A stretch of DNA of 64,000 nt from Perkinsus olseni. Its lineage: Eukaryota; Perkinsozoa; Perkinsida; Perkinsidae. Below, one piece after another: positions 13,751 to 25,697 of the stretch (positions are counted from its first letter, which is position 1; each line of letters opens with the position of its first letter). The DNA lies in the NCBI GenBank assembly GCA_013115135.1, contig JABANP010000004.1:310001-374000 (forward strand), read 5' to 3'. The position numbers and the translations under genes were made by a program. The notes beneath the pieces were generated by a model. It searched no databases. It saw nothing but the letters and a program-made list of their open reading frames with translations, and was not told where the DNA came from.

Positions 13751-15000
13751 GTCTTCTCCGCAGGTAGGGAAGAGGACAACTATCAGTCACCACACCTGTC
13801 ACTTGGTAGGCCACGGCACTTAGTGGCTATGGTGATATGAACGGTAGTAGTGGTGATACACAGCAGCATTATCATTACTATCATACTACCACTGATCATC
13901 ATCCTCAAACCGCTGGGTATATGCCATCATCCTCCTCTCCCGACGCGCAAGTAGTGGTGGGGGTGTTGACTGAGGTGCTGAAGCCTATCGTCAGGTAATG
14001 GGGGTGAGGGCATCTAGTATTGATGAGTCTGAGGATTACATGAAGATGCTATTGGAGAGTTCACGACGGCAAGAGCAGCTACTGAGTAGGAAACAGTAGC
14101 AGTCAGGGTGGGGATATAGGGAAGATGATGATCAGGCCGGGTTGTAGAGCTCTTCACTACTACTAACGCTAAGCTAGACATACTCTCCACTAAGGTTGAA
14201 CTTTTACAGTCTGCTACTGTTGATGCTATCAAAAGTAGGGCCAACAGCCTCACCTCCTACACACTGGTTACCTTGCCCCGTTGTAGGTGCTGGAGGGGTT
14301 CCCGCTGCTCCCTCAGGGAGGAGGTCTTCGGCAGGAGGAGGAGGATCCCATCGTAATGCTGCTGATGGCAACTCTCGTGGCCAGATAATAATGCCACCAG
14401 GTAGTTATTCATCGCTACCCCCATTGATACTGGTATCGCAGGTATGGTTGGCCATGGTACCTCTAGTAATGCGCCAAGACAGGGTACGATGCAGCCAGCA
14501 CCTCCCCCACCACCACCTGCCTCTTCCGGGATAGATGATGAGGTTATTATTATAATACTCCCTCTAGCTACCACCAACCATTCCACTGGTTCCATCATCA
14601 GGAGCGGCGACGGCGTCAAGCGGAGTTGGATAGGTTGAGACAAGAAGAAGAGAGGAAGAAGATGGAGGAACAGAAGAGAATTAATGAGGAGAGACTTCGA
14701 AGGGAGGTAGTAGTAGTACAGTAATACCATACGAGACAGCAGGAGGCAGCACATCCTCAGGAGGAAGAAAGAGTTCGTCGGGAGGCCCTAGCTAAGCGTA
14801 CTCATGGTTTGATGAGTGGGCTCACTGCAGGGGACACTCCTGCTGATGGTCCAGTGGTCTCTTCCTCATCACCAACAGGAGGACTCTTCGGCGATGATGA
14901 TGATCATGCAGCAGAGCCAACACCAAGCAGGGCTAATAATAGTAGAGGTAGTAGGCATCCCCCTTTTTGTTGTGTTGATACCGTTGCCTACTAAGGTAAT
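13655..15000 (+). CDS. Low-complexity coiled-coil protein, family unknown
   Basis: The start (MSASSSSSSSPAPSPTTNN followed by a run of Gln codons, CAACAA...) leads after an intron (13763-13820) into a His/Tyr/Ser-rich stretch, then a helix-forming part (SIDESEDYMKMLLESSRRQE and VVELFTTTNAKLDILSTKVE). Gly/Pro-rich sequence follows, then a highly charged coiled coil (ERRRRQAELDRLRQEEERKK MEEQKRINEE, read in two parts). The end is acidic and Ser-rich; I place it near 15000, but the last junctions are unresolved. No enzyme motif is visible. It is followed in the same direction by the syntaxin gene. A very short intron (23 nt, 13995-14017) is needed to keep the frame open. Confidence 0.5.
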
Positions 15001-15167
15001 CATCGTAGACCAGTGGCTAGTGGTCTGTTCGATGACTGATGATGTTACGACGCCAACTCATAAGGATATGTTGGTCTATCAGTTTAGAGCACTTTCCGGT
15101 GTTGAGTTCACCATCACCATAGCTACGTAGGAAGGGGTTGTTAGTCGTTTTGTTCCTCCTTAAATGT

Positions 15168-16707
15168 ATGGTCCAGAAGGATAGAACAGAGGAGCTCCGA
15201 CAGGTAGACGACGCCAGCGGCAACACCCTCCTCCTACTTTGACTGTATTCAGCGGGCTCGAAGGCTCGGTGTTATTCCGAGTATTGATGGAAGGGATATA
15301 ATAATAATCTTGGAAGGGGAGGGGGGTCCGATGATGGAGCGGAAGCAGCCTCAGCTCGGGAGGATGATGCTTTCATGGTTGAATCATACAGCTCCTTCTT
15401 CTGTTGCTGCTACTGAAGGTAGTAGTTCGGTGAATGAGAAACGATGATGTGATGGTGGCCAATGCTTAGAGGAGAGACTTGAACTCATGTCAAGCTTCTT
15501 TGATGAAGTAGTACACATACGAAAATCCCTAGACGATGTACGACAGAATATCAAGAAGATCAGGGACGGCCAAGATGATATGGCAAAGGTGGTGAGGATG
15601 TTGCCTCTAGGGTGTATTGGGGGAGCAGTAGGTGGTATCAATAGAGAAGGAGACGATGGTCAGAAGAGAAGTAGAAGATGTTATAACTGTCACCAACAAG
15701 ATTATCACAACAATCAAGAATAATCTCCAAGCGGTTCATAAGCGGAACGAAGAATTTATGGTAGTCATGCGGTAGTGGAGGGGTTGTATTCACCAGCTCT
15801 TAGGAAGTAGCTCCTAAGGCAGTCGCGGATATGCGGATGAGGGATGGTATCTACACAGGGTTATGCACGAAGTTCAATAACCTTGTAGTACAAGGCTTGG
15901 ACGCCGCGCAACAACAACAACAGCAGCCGCTGTCGGCCTGTTAGGTGTTGGACTATCAAACATCCCAATCCGATTTTACACGGTATGCCAAGGCACGAGC
16001 ATTCAACAATCTCCACATGGCCTTACCCGAGGCAACGGCAGACGAGGTGATCAGGAGGCAGCCTTGCAGCAGCCAGTGAGGGTTTGGGTAGATTCACGAA
16101 TTGCTCAAGTCTGGTGTGCGGCCATCTAGCGTATTACAACAAAAAATGATGATGAGAGATGGTACGGCAATTGGGCGAGCGGATGCCAATGCTGCGCATG
16201 TCACTATGATAACCAGACTACAACAGATGCAAGATAAGTAATAGTAGTTGATGGAGTGGTAGGAGTAGTTGATGGAGTGGTAGGAGTAGTTGATGGAGTG
16301 GTAGGAGTAGTTGATGGAGTGGTAGGAGTAGTTGATGGAGTGGTAGGAGTAGTTGATGGAGTGGTATACTTAGATACTCTGATCTTAGAAGGCTTGAAGA
16401 GGCGGTAGTGGATCTGCATCAATTATTCGTAGACATGGCTATCGTAGTGAATCAACAGGTGATCATACTTGATGATGGTAATATTTGGTATCATCCTTAT
16501 CAGACTGATCTGTTGGATAATATCGAATTTAACGTGGTTAATGCTAAGCATTTTACAGCAGAGGCGGAGAGAAGTCTTATACGAGCAAGGAAACATCAGA
16601 GATCCGCACAGAAGACTAGGTTGTGTATCATACTAGTCTGCCTCATCTTTCTTGCCGTTTTATTAATACCAACAATAACAGCAGCAATGAAGACAGTCAG
16701 TTCATAA
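15168..16707 (+). CDS. Syntaxin (Qa-SNARE)
   Basis: Target-membrane SNARE that drives vesicle fusion, probably at the plasma membrane or endosome. The start at 15168 gives MVQKDRTEELRQ, matching the KDRTxEL N-peptide of syntaxin-1-type proteins that binds Sec1/Munc18; an earlier ATG at 15164 meets a stop at once. The Habc region begins with MSSFFDEVVHIRKSLDDVRQ and continues after a 52-nt intron with VEDVITVTNKIITTIKNNLQ. The SNARE helix is ITRLQQMQDKYSDLRRLEEA to VVDLHQLFVDMAIVVNQQ, with the zero-layer Gln expected in the DMAIVVNQQ/TDLLDNIE part. The C-terminal anchor is LCIILVCLIFLAVLLIPTI, then a short tail and TAA. The intron inside the SNARE helix holds a 21-bp minisatellite. The join between Habc and SNARE domains (15770-16150) is not fully resolved. 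Confidence 0.85.
16238..16373. repeat. 21-bp minisatellite inside a syntaxin intron
   Basis: The 136-nt intron that interrupts the SNARE-helix codons consists almost wholly of about six tandem copies of gtagttgatggagtggtagga. It begins with GTAATAG and ends with TACTTAG. Each copy starts with a GTAGTTG that could serve as an extra donor and contains several TAG triplets that could serve as acceptors. It is two to three times longer than the typical introns here. The minus-strand Thr/Pro repeat frame over it is only a shadow of the repeat. Confidence 0.85.
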
Positions 16708-16839
16708 TAATAACCACGCTTCATGAACATGATGATGATATAATGAATGATGCTGTACGTGCGTTTGCGTTGGTAGTAGTGGTAGATTCTTATTATCGTT
16801 ATTCCCTTCAAGGAGGCCTTCTTTCTCTGCAGTAGCATC

Positions 16840-18734
16840 ATGGGTAACCAACCTGGCACTCTCCACGACATGAGGGGAGCCACTTCTACTGAGCTCGATG
16901 CTCAGGGAGTTAAGTATGATACCATTAGTGATGATACTACTGTTTCCAAAGGTGAAGGAGTGGTGGGGGGCAATACACGGAAACATAACAACAGGAAGAG
17001 GAACAAGAAGAAGAGGATGATCATGAGGAATGGTATTAATCCTGTTGGTGATGTACAGGATGAAGATTTGAAAGATTCTACCCTTCCCCTGCCAAGTATA
17101 GCGGACTTCAAGAAGAGTAATAATACCAACTGGCTCCCCATCCTCACCCCTCGTTGTCAGTGTCCGATCCAGTGAGTGTTGTATTCTATCAACATGGGCT
17201 GTGGGGTCATCCTTATGATCTACACAACATGGCCTATGGTATATATAAACGAAGTGGTGCACTACCCATAATGATACAATCCAATATTGGCAAGACCAGT
17301 GATGGTAGTAGCATCATCGTCATCCTCAAGCACAGCAACAAGAGGAGTACTTTTTTTGATTCCTCAGGTGTTGTACCGGGTGGTCTCAGACTTCTTGCAG
17401 AATGTATACCCTATTTTGATGCCTTACCGAAGGGTTCAAGGATATCCTTCCTTGGCCATTCTCTCGGAGGCCTGTAATAACGACGAAAGACCAGCAGCAG
17501 CAGTTGTCGCTGATGGTGATGATGCTCACTCATTGTTAGATACATCAGAGTGGCTCTGCGTAATCTATTCGAGAAGTATCCTGATTATTTTACGAGTAGG
17601 GGACTAATACTTGATAGACTGGTAATAGGACCTCCCTCATCTCGCCACTAACATCACCTTCCATAGTTACTACTAGCCTGCCCTAACCTGGGTATTAGGG
17701 ATGTCCCAGCTCACATCCGTGTTGGCGCAGCCTTGGGGGCGTTAGCTCAACAGTCGATGGTTGACTTTCTCGATTCTAATGGGGAGCTTTTGGAGAAGCT
17801 CTGTGATTATGCCGGTATTGAATCAATTAAACCTTTCCGAGAGAGGTTAGTGTATGGCAATTTGCAAGCTGATCTGCTTGTCTCCGCTGACAGCGCTCTT
17901 ATAGTACCGCCAGGATGCAAACTTTGGTTGGATGAAACGTATGATGCATGCAGAGAGGAAGGAATGGGAGAGAAGGAGTCATCTGGGGGTAGTACCAAGG
18001 TGAAACATAACAACAGAGCATCATCATCATCAACATCATCAAGAAAGGCCGCCGAAGTTGCTACTATCTATCCAGCTTATGTTGAAGCAACTGATACGTT
18101 GAACCCGTTAGCATCATCGGTTGCTTTGAACTCCATTAGTTGGCGGCGGTATGCGGTGAAGTTCCCAATGTGGCCCTGGGCTGCCATGTTCGATGGATCA
18201 GCGCACTTCAAGCTAGTTAACCACACAACGCAAGATATTCATAATTGCGGTGTACCAGTGGTGAATCATATTAGTCGTCACTGGAAACGATGTGACGACA
18301 GTAATGATGCCAAGGGGAAGAAAGGACGAGAAGAAGAGGAGGAGTGTATCTTGGGTAGTGCAGTTAGTAGCGTATCTTCCGATGAAAATGACGAAGTCGA
18401 GATGGAAATTGAAGAGAAACACGCTGGTGTAAGTTCGTATAATGATGAGGAGGAAGCCCTCTCAAGCATCGTCATCATCATACTTCAGGAGCCCTTCCGG
18501 AATTATTGTACATGTATTAATGGTGACGACGCGGAGATGGAAGGAAGTTCATCGTTCGAAGAGGAGGAGGAGGAGGAGGATGTAGTCAACGGAGAGGTGG
18601 TGGATGCTCCAAGCCCATTGCCTCCTGATACCGAGGCTACAGAGGTCCATAGCGACTCTCCTATCAATGATGGTTGTTCTCTTATTACGTCCATTCCTTC
18701 TGAACCTTCCAAACCTACAACTACCGCTCTCTAA
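16840..18734 (+). CDS. Putative serine esterase/lipase, DUF676 (ROG1/FAM135-like)
   Basis: Alpha/beta hydrolase of the DUF676 family, predicted to cleave ester bonds in lipids. The N-terminus (MGNQPGTLHDMRGATSTELD) is followed by a Lys/Arg-rich stretch. After an intron ending at 17160 the core begins: VSVVFYQHGLWGHPYDLHNM, where the HG is the family's oxyanion region. A second intron (17307-17369) leads to KGSRISFLGHSLGGL, containing the nucleophile Ser in GHSLGG. Later parts match the family: LGIRDVPAHIRVGAALGAL, FRERLVYGNLQADLLVSADS, and near the end DIHNCGVPVVNHISRHW, which carries a candidate catalytic His. The C-terminal 150 residues are acidic and low in complexity (SSFEEEEEEEDVV). Serine and the HG motif are intact. 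The first junction has three possible solutions. Confidence 0.78.
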
Positions 18735-19342
18735 ATTACTTATTCACAGCCGGCGATTCTTCTGTCCTCTGTATATGATGGGTTGTAAGAGCTCAGCCGA
18801 ATGGGAAGAAGCCTTTTTCGCATCATTACGGTTGGCAGCTATCCAAGCATGTCGTATGATGATATGTAAAATGATAACGAGCCACTGTCTTCTGATCAAT
18901 AACATCAGTCTCAGCAGCTGCAGCGTGCACTCATGATGATGATGATGATGGTGTGTCGTGATCTCCTGTGAATTCATATTTCTCAAGCTAGAGTTATATA
19001 CCTCTCGCTACTCAGTGTTATGAAACAGAAGTTGCCTGCTGTTATTACTACTATTCTGCATTCTATAATATTGCTCATCCATTGCACTGCAACTTCGCAC
19101 AGTTTCTGTTTTATTAAATAGCGAACGAGGCGGCAGCATCATCAATCATTCTGAGGTGTACTGCAATTGCATGGTATTGTGTTATTCAAGTCCAAGCGAG
19201 TTACCGACATATTATTCAAACTCGACAGCAAAACTTCCAGAAACACATCACTCATCACGAAGAACATCACTCCCTCGGGCACTCTCCTCCGCTTTACGCT
19301 TCATCCATGCTTTGTATTCAGCTCCGACGAGGGTTCCTAAAC
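18735..19342. other. Convergent 3' flanks of the esterase and bL9 genes
   Basis: This stretch separates two genes that are transcribed towards each other. It contains a short ATG/ATC run (18931-18953) and scattered small frames with no family resemblance. No RNA gene or repeat family is recognised. Confidence 0.5.
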
Positions 19343-20523
19343 TCATGAAGTGGCCACCACCCTACGCCAACAGATGTACATTAGATAAGTTTTATCCTCA
19401 TCTTCTTTCTCCTCATCTTCAGCCCATGCTCCCGAGAGATCGGTTGCTATGGGTTTCTCTTCCTTGAAATCGAATTTAGCAAGTTCCGCTAATTTCGCCT
19501 TTCGGGCCTCGGCTGCCCGCTTCCTCGCTGCTTCCAAAGCAGCACGTGACTTCACATGCACCTGTTGACACACCTTAGATGAATGCAAGTAGCACGATGA
19601 GCACCTTGACGTTATAAGTGCCGGTCCATGTCTTGAAAGGTAAGGTTAGTTTGATCTGATGATAACAGCTGATGGTCATCACCGATTGACATGGAGCATC
19701 TGACCTCGTGTATACCAGAATGAGTTATACCATAATTCCCGTGGGGCATCTCCAATTGATTGGGTAATAAATCCAGTTCATGCCTGAGAGGAGCATTCGC
19801 CTTTAAAATGACGCCCATCCCCGTACTGTTGGCTGAGCGCTTCTAGAATGTCCACGTAGCTGAGGGGATCAGCAAGAGGCTCTTCGCTGCTCTCTCCCGA
19901 CCCTCGAGTCTCACAAATGAATTGAAGAGTTATCTCTTGTATCCAATCGAATGGACGAGACTGATGATAACATGACAGGTTAGGTGTTATCATCCAAGAC
20001 TGAACAACATACCTCCCCCTTGGCACCGACTCCTACTACCGTAGCGGCAGTTCTATTGATAAGGTTTGCGTCAGCATACATATCAACATTCTCCCATAGA
20101 CTAGCATATACAGCCTGTTTCTGTGGTACCTTCCGAGGACGTGTATTAATTAGTTCCTGGTGTCTGTGAGGACTGACCAGGAAATGACGTGCACGTCCCC
20201 GACGGACCATGACTATCTCTCCTTTTACTCCAAGCCGTGGAACATCCTTAAGTAATATCACCGGTATTTCCTTACTTACGAATTGATGTTGAGCTCCAGT
20301 GTAGGCTGGGTACCCATTAGCAGAAGTCTTTATACGAAAATCATGTAAGAATAACCTACACACGACAGTAGGGGGACTCGTGTGATGATGATGATGACGA
20401 CGACGAATATCATTACAATGGTCTGCTGCTGCGTAGTAGACCAGGCTGTTGGTAGTAGTGGTGGTGGTGATCGAGTACCCTCCTCAACAGTGTTGTTGTT
20501 GTTGCCCCACTCCTCGGCATCAT
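19343..20523 (-). CDS. Mitochondrial ribosomal protein bL9
   Basis: Large-subunit protein of the organellar ribosome that contacts 23S-type rRNA with its N-terminal domain. The minus-strand start (20523) gives an Arg/Thr-rich leader (MMPRSGATTTTLLRRVLD), fitting a mitochondrial presequence. A GT-AG intron (about 20346-20408) joins it to LFLHDFRIKTSANGYPAYTG. The bL9 core follows: IPVILLKDVPRLGVKGEIVM then VRRGRARHFLVSPHRHQE, which matches the bacterial bL9 pattern VILLEDV..LG.KGD...V..GYARNFL.P. Further exons (19861-19974 and 19660-19820) continue to a charged helix (KSRAALEAARKRAAEARKAK) and an acidic tail. The long C-terminal extension beyond bL9 is common in mitochondrial forms. The last few residues before the stop at 19343 may be intronic read-through. 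Confidence 0.8.
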
Positions 20524-20849
20524 CGTTGAAGACGAAAGAAATGCTGTTCGACTATCGAAGCAACCCTTGCGTTGTTTTAGCCCTTTTGTTACTGCTCAAC
20601 AAAACAATCTGATGATGATAGCGATGAATGACTGGTAGTAAATAGCAGTAGTAGTGATGGTAACGACTGCAGCAGCGGAGACCAAAACCAGTAGTGGCAG
20701 TAATGATGACTACGACGTAGTAGTAGTAGTAGTAGCAGCAGAAGAGCATCGTAGGACAGAAGCAGCAGCCTATCGGAGTTTATTACTTAAAACAGCAGCG
20801 GTGGTGGCAGGGAACAAGAACAAAAGAGTATTATTGTTATCAAGTATAA

Positions 20850-21185
20850 CATATCGTCTAACCGACATATTGGAGCAGATTGGGATCGACTATCATCCAA
20901 CAGCTGCTGCTGCTGCAGCTGCTCCCTGGACAAAGGTCAGTACCGGAGGATCTATTACCATTAGAGATGATGAACACTAGATAGATAACACGTACAACAT
21001 GCTTCGTATACTCCCCCTCATCATCCACGTTACCACAATAGACGATTGTTGCGAAAATTGAACCGAGGAAGGCGGGGGAAGAGGCAAGAAGGAGTTGCTG
21101 CTGCTGGTAGAACACGCAGTAGCCCAAGAGTGAAGGGAGACCATTAGCGGTATAGAGCCGTAATGATCGGAGCTGGTGATTGCGT
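20850..21185 (-). CDS. Possible small SFT2-like membrane protein (fragmentary)
   Basis: Minus-strand segment after an acceptor at about 21170: LRSLRLYTANGLPSLLGYCV, FYQQQQLLLASSPAFLGSIF, ATIVYCG, and after an intron VLTFVQGAAAAAAV. The order resembles the SFT2 Golgi-transport family (..LYTLGN..SL...F..GP..Q......P......ATIVY....LTF). I cannot find a convincing start or C-terminal half, so this may be a degenerate or wrongly split gene. It lies between the bL9 start and the 3' end of the CCCH gene. An open frame also exists on the plus strand here (20654-20980), but it is driven by GTA/GCA repeats. Confidence 0.3.
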
Positions 21186-21261
21186 CAACTTAGGCAAGAA
21201 CTACTACTATAATAATGAAGACTACCAGAGGCAAACAGTAGCAGTCATTATAAGATCACTT

Positions 21262-24200
21262 CTTCTTGTTGTTGTTGTTGTTGTTGTTGTTGGTGTTGTC
21301 GTTAGATGAGGCAGCAGCTAACCCCGGGGGTGGTGGTAAGTCACCTCCTTTCTTTATGCCAAGACCTGCTCATGACAATAAATAACGAGGATTAGTATGA
21401 TGTGATACTCACCAGGCGGGGGTCCTGAGAAGTCCGACGACTGGGCCGAGTTGCCTGCTGCTCCTGCTCCTCCGGCTGCTGTTGATGATGATGGTGCTGG
21501 ATCATCTCCCAAGTCAAAGGTCATGGCGTTCCATTGATCATACTGAAGAATAGTTGTTCCGCCATTCACACTATTCGGCTGTTGGTCACCTCAGTATCAT
21601 CCTCCCCATCCCTGATCCCCATGTCCTCCTCGTGATGATGATGATGCTTGTTATCATCATCACGAGTTGATCTCCCTATCCCAGGCGGCGGGGCATTAGT
21701 ACTCGATGTAGCTGTAGATGGTTGTTGTTGTTGGTGAGGTTTGGTCGAGGACTGATGGTGTACATTAGCCCTGGAACCCCCCTTGGCAGCAGCAGCAGAG
21801 GATGCCAGAGAAGATGCCGAGCTAGGAACAGCAGCGGCAGCAGCAGCAGTAGCAGTTGAAGTAATGGCAGCAGAGGCAGCGTTTGTAGCCCATGCAGCAT
21901 TGGAGAGACCTGGCATGAATGATCTAGTGCCCTCTCTTCTTTTTCTTCTCATTGAAGTCTTACCCGTGGTGCCCCAAGCCTTGGCAGCAGCTTGGGCTGT
22001 AACATCTGCCTGTGTGCCGGTAGGAAGATGCAAGCCAGCAAAACCACTACCGAAACCTCCGCTACTGCGAGCAGTACTTGGAGCGTCTGAAATGATAATA
22101 ATAGCAGTAGTGAGGAAGGACTGATAGTGATAGTAGAACTCATACCAGCTCCCTGACGATGACGGCTCTGTTGCTGCTCCAGATTACCAAGCACCTGATA
22201 TCATCTTCGTAGAGATGCTTGATTACTTGCCATTATTACTTGATCCAAGTAACGCTCTGATACATGCGGGTGTTGTTGTTGTGATGATGATGCTGCAGTG
22301 GCATGTTGTTGTGGCGTTGAAGGAGCGCCAGCAGCAGTAGCAGCAGAGATCTCATGGTTATAGGCACAGCGGTCACCATAGGCGCACCTAATGACAGTGG
22401 GTTATAATGAGTGGTAGATAACACGATGATGATGGTAGGAGTAGTATTACCTTCCCATGAGGTGGAATTTACATGGTAGTGTCTTGGCCTTTGCCCTTCC
22501 CATATTCATAGCCTCCTGTTGACTGGCTATCTGAGCAGCCATCAAACTCTGCTGCTGTTGTTGTTGTGCAGTAGCCGATGCTGTAGGGGTGCTCGCATTA
22601 GATGCTCCCTAGATAACAACCATAGATAACGATAGGACGCTTGTATAGTGATAGTATTATCACCTGATGTTGTTGTTGTTGTGGTCTAGCAGCAGTAGCC
22701 TGGTCAGAGGGTGGTGGAGTATGCCGTTGTTGGGCAGCAGCGGCAGCAGCAGCAGAGGCGGCTGCGTGTTGGGCACCCTGCCTTGCTGATGCTGCTATGG
22801 CTTGTGTTAGTCCGACCGATCCCGTTATTTGACCCGATTGAACCTATAACCGATAATGACGATCATCATGAGCATCGTCATACTAGAACTAACCTGTGCT
22901 GATAGTTGCTGTTGTAGTTGCGCTATCATAGCAGGCGGTAGATGACGTAGTGGCTCACGTCCAGTTGATGTGTGTAAGTATCTGTTGATAATAACAGCAG
23001 CATGATGTTGTTATTGCCATATCTACTCATTACCTGCATTTATCACCAAACTTACACCATCCAAAGGTAGTGAAGAAGGGGCAGGGTGTGGCCCCTGGTG
23101 CTGCCTTAGTAGCCTGTGTTGTACCACCAGCAGCAGCAGAGGGGATAGGGCTGGGGGTGGCTGATGACGATGGCACTGATGAACCTGTTAGGTATTGAGA
23201 ATATTAATGTATCCATGCATCTCACCTTGACCCTGTTGCTGTTGTTGAGTCGGGACTTGTGTTCCAAGTTTATTAGCCAAGGCTGATGATAATAAGAAGC
23301 ATGTCCAATATAAGTACGGCTTCTTATTATTATTACCCTGAATCATCCCACCCCACTCTTGACCAGTTGCCTGTTGTGTCTTTACTTGCTGTTGTTGTTG
23401 ATGTTGTAGAACAGCCTTAGCATTAGCACGTGCCTGAGTGATAACGACGATGATGACGAGGATGGATGTGAATGAGCAGATGATGAAGTGCCTACCTGTT
23501 GTTGGGCTGCAGCTGCTGCTGCCAATTGCGCTTGTTGACGAGCTTGCTGCTGTTGTTGCACCAATAACTGTAATTGTATTTGTTGTTGTCGAGGTAGATT
23601 AGCCATGAGCTGTGCTATTCCCGACTGTGTAGCTGCTGGATTGCTGCCTGAACAACAATACCATAACAATAATACTTCCTACTCATACTGTAACTCGAGG
23701 GGCAGCTCGAAGAGCAGCAGCGAGCCACCAAGAGCAGTAGTAGATAACGATATTACTTCTATTGAGGACTTCGGCAATAGACTTGGATATGTTAGACATG
23801 CCACCACCAGCTGCTGCTGCTGCTGCTGCTGACGACGATGATGGTCCAGGCTGCTGACTGGTGGCAGTAGGCTGCTGGTGCTGCTGCTGACCCGGTACGA
23901 AAGGTGCCGTAGCAGCAGCTGATGATGATGAGGATGGTGCCTGAGTGTATGATAATGAGCATGACAGAGTGAGCGAGTATTACCTGCTGATGCGCTGCTG
24001 CCGCTGCTGCTATTTGCTGCTGTAGAAGCTGCTGAGTTGCAGTTTGTTGTTGTTGTTGTTGTTTTGCAGTAGTTGCTGTAAGTTGGTGTGCAGATGACGG
24101 CGTGGAAACTGTTAGACCTCCTGTTGAACCCCCCGCCCCACCAGAAGGAGTAACCACCTAGAAGCGTTAACCTGCTGCTACTGCCTAATACGCTACTGTT

Positions 24201-25697
24201 ACTACTGATGCTGTGGAGGCCGTAACTGATGATGACGAGGCTTGTTGTTGTTGTTTATCTATAGGTGGTTGTTGTTGATTGGTGTCCATTTTAGATTCAT
24301 GAAGGATCTTAGTGAGATCGAAGGATGGAGCATCAGTTGCATCATCTTCATCTGATACCTAATCGCAATAATCACGGTGATGGCGCGGAGCATTGCCATA
24401 CGGTAAGTGATAAACATACCATATCTGCATTGGCATCGTCATCATCATCTCCACCACCTTCAACCTTGGCTGTCAGCTTACGTAGCTGCTTTTTCAATCC
24501 AATAACCTAATAATGATGATAATGATGATGATGTTAACAAGAACAAGAACAACAACAACAACAACAACAACAACAATCGTGTCACGAGCAGACGACGAGC
24601 ACTCATCGCGTTGTTGTTACCTGTGAGTGGTTTTCCTTCAACTTCATCTCGCATTGTTGCAAAACAAGAGCTAAGTCACTTCGGTACAGCTGAGTAACTC
24701 TGAGTGATGATTGCGAATCGTGCGAATGGTGGTAGTAATGATAGTATTAATACCTCTGTTGAACATCAGATTTCTCCTTCTGCCAAGCCGTAAATACAGT
24801 ATGCTTAAGTTGAGCCAATTGTTCAGTATTCTGACCGCATCTCAGAGTCAGCTCTTGCTTCAATTGAGCCATCTTCCTTTTCACATCCTCCAAATCATTC
24901 GACAGGCTTTGTTGCTTCTCAACAACATCTGTTACTGCTCGGGTTAGTTCACCATGCTTGGCATGATAGGCTCGGAGCACCTGATAACAATAATATCAAC
25001 AACAACAAGTAAGAATCATCAGCATTATCCAGCATTATCCAAAATAGGATCCTTGCGAAGCTGACTACCACTATTACTACTACCTCATCATTCCGAACCT
25101 TGGCTATTTTAATCTGCCTCACCACCTCCTGCATCTCATTCATCATTCTAATATTATGGCGTTTGATGAGATCCTAACAACAGCAGCATTCGTTCGGTAA
25201 GAGCAGCAGCAACAGGAGCATTGTTACTACCTGTTCCATCGAAGTGCTCTTCTTCTCGACTTCTGTCATCAGGGCCGGCCACACCTGGTGACACTATGCC
25301 AACAGCAATGGTATAAGTAGTACTACCTTATTGACCATCGCTTGCAAATCAGGATTATCCATTTTAGGTGGAGATGCAGCTGATTTAACTGCACTCTCCG
25401 GGGCATCATCACCACCATCCTTATGCTGCTGCAGCTGCTGGTCCTGATGATGATAGCCTATGAGTATTGCCTTCCTCTTGACTATTACATTATCTATATT
25501 AGTAGCCTTCCTATTCTGCTGTGTATCATCCCCTCCTTGGTTAGCATCTACGTATCATACTAATCGTCATGACTAGCTGGTTCACTAATACCATGATCAC
25601 TAGGTGATGATGATACAGGTGTCCTCCTCTTCCCTTGTTCATCATGTTCATCCATGTTGTAACCACTGCTTCTCTGTTGTTGGTCAGGCGTCGACAT
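21262..25697 (-). CDS. Large Q/A-rich CCCH zinc-finger protein with coiled coil
   Basis: Starting from ATG 25697 (MSTPDQQQRSSGYNMDEHDE), exons encode a Lys/Asp-rich region. A helical coiled-coil part follows (MTEVEKKSTSMEQ; MQEVVRQIKIAKVRND; VEKQQSLSNDLEDVKRKMAQ), then long Gln/Ala/Ser/Gly tracts. Two CCCH fingers are clear. At 23024-23075 there is CPFFTTFGWCKFGDKC plus RYLH after an intron (C-x8-C-x5-C-x3-H). At 22355-22480 there is CKFHLMGRCAYGDRCAYNH (C-x7-C-x5-C-x3-H), also split by an intron. The end is Pro/Asn-rich (GGDLPPPPGLAAASSNDN) with TGA at 21262. Such fingers bind AU- or G-rich single-stranded RNA, so a role in mRNA metabolism is likely. The coiled-coil part (24300-25697) and the finger part might be two genes; I join them because no clear end or start lies between. 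Confidence 0.6.

Noticed and set aside
14257..14754. 165-codon minus-strand open frame
   Set aside because: It lies opposite the Gly/Pro-rich and coiled-coil exons of the plus-strand gene, is Leu/Ser-rich noise and resembles no family.
16204..16422. Minus-strand Thr/Pro repeat protein over the syntaxin intron
   Set aside because: It is only the reverse reading of the 21-bp minisatellite inside an intron.
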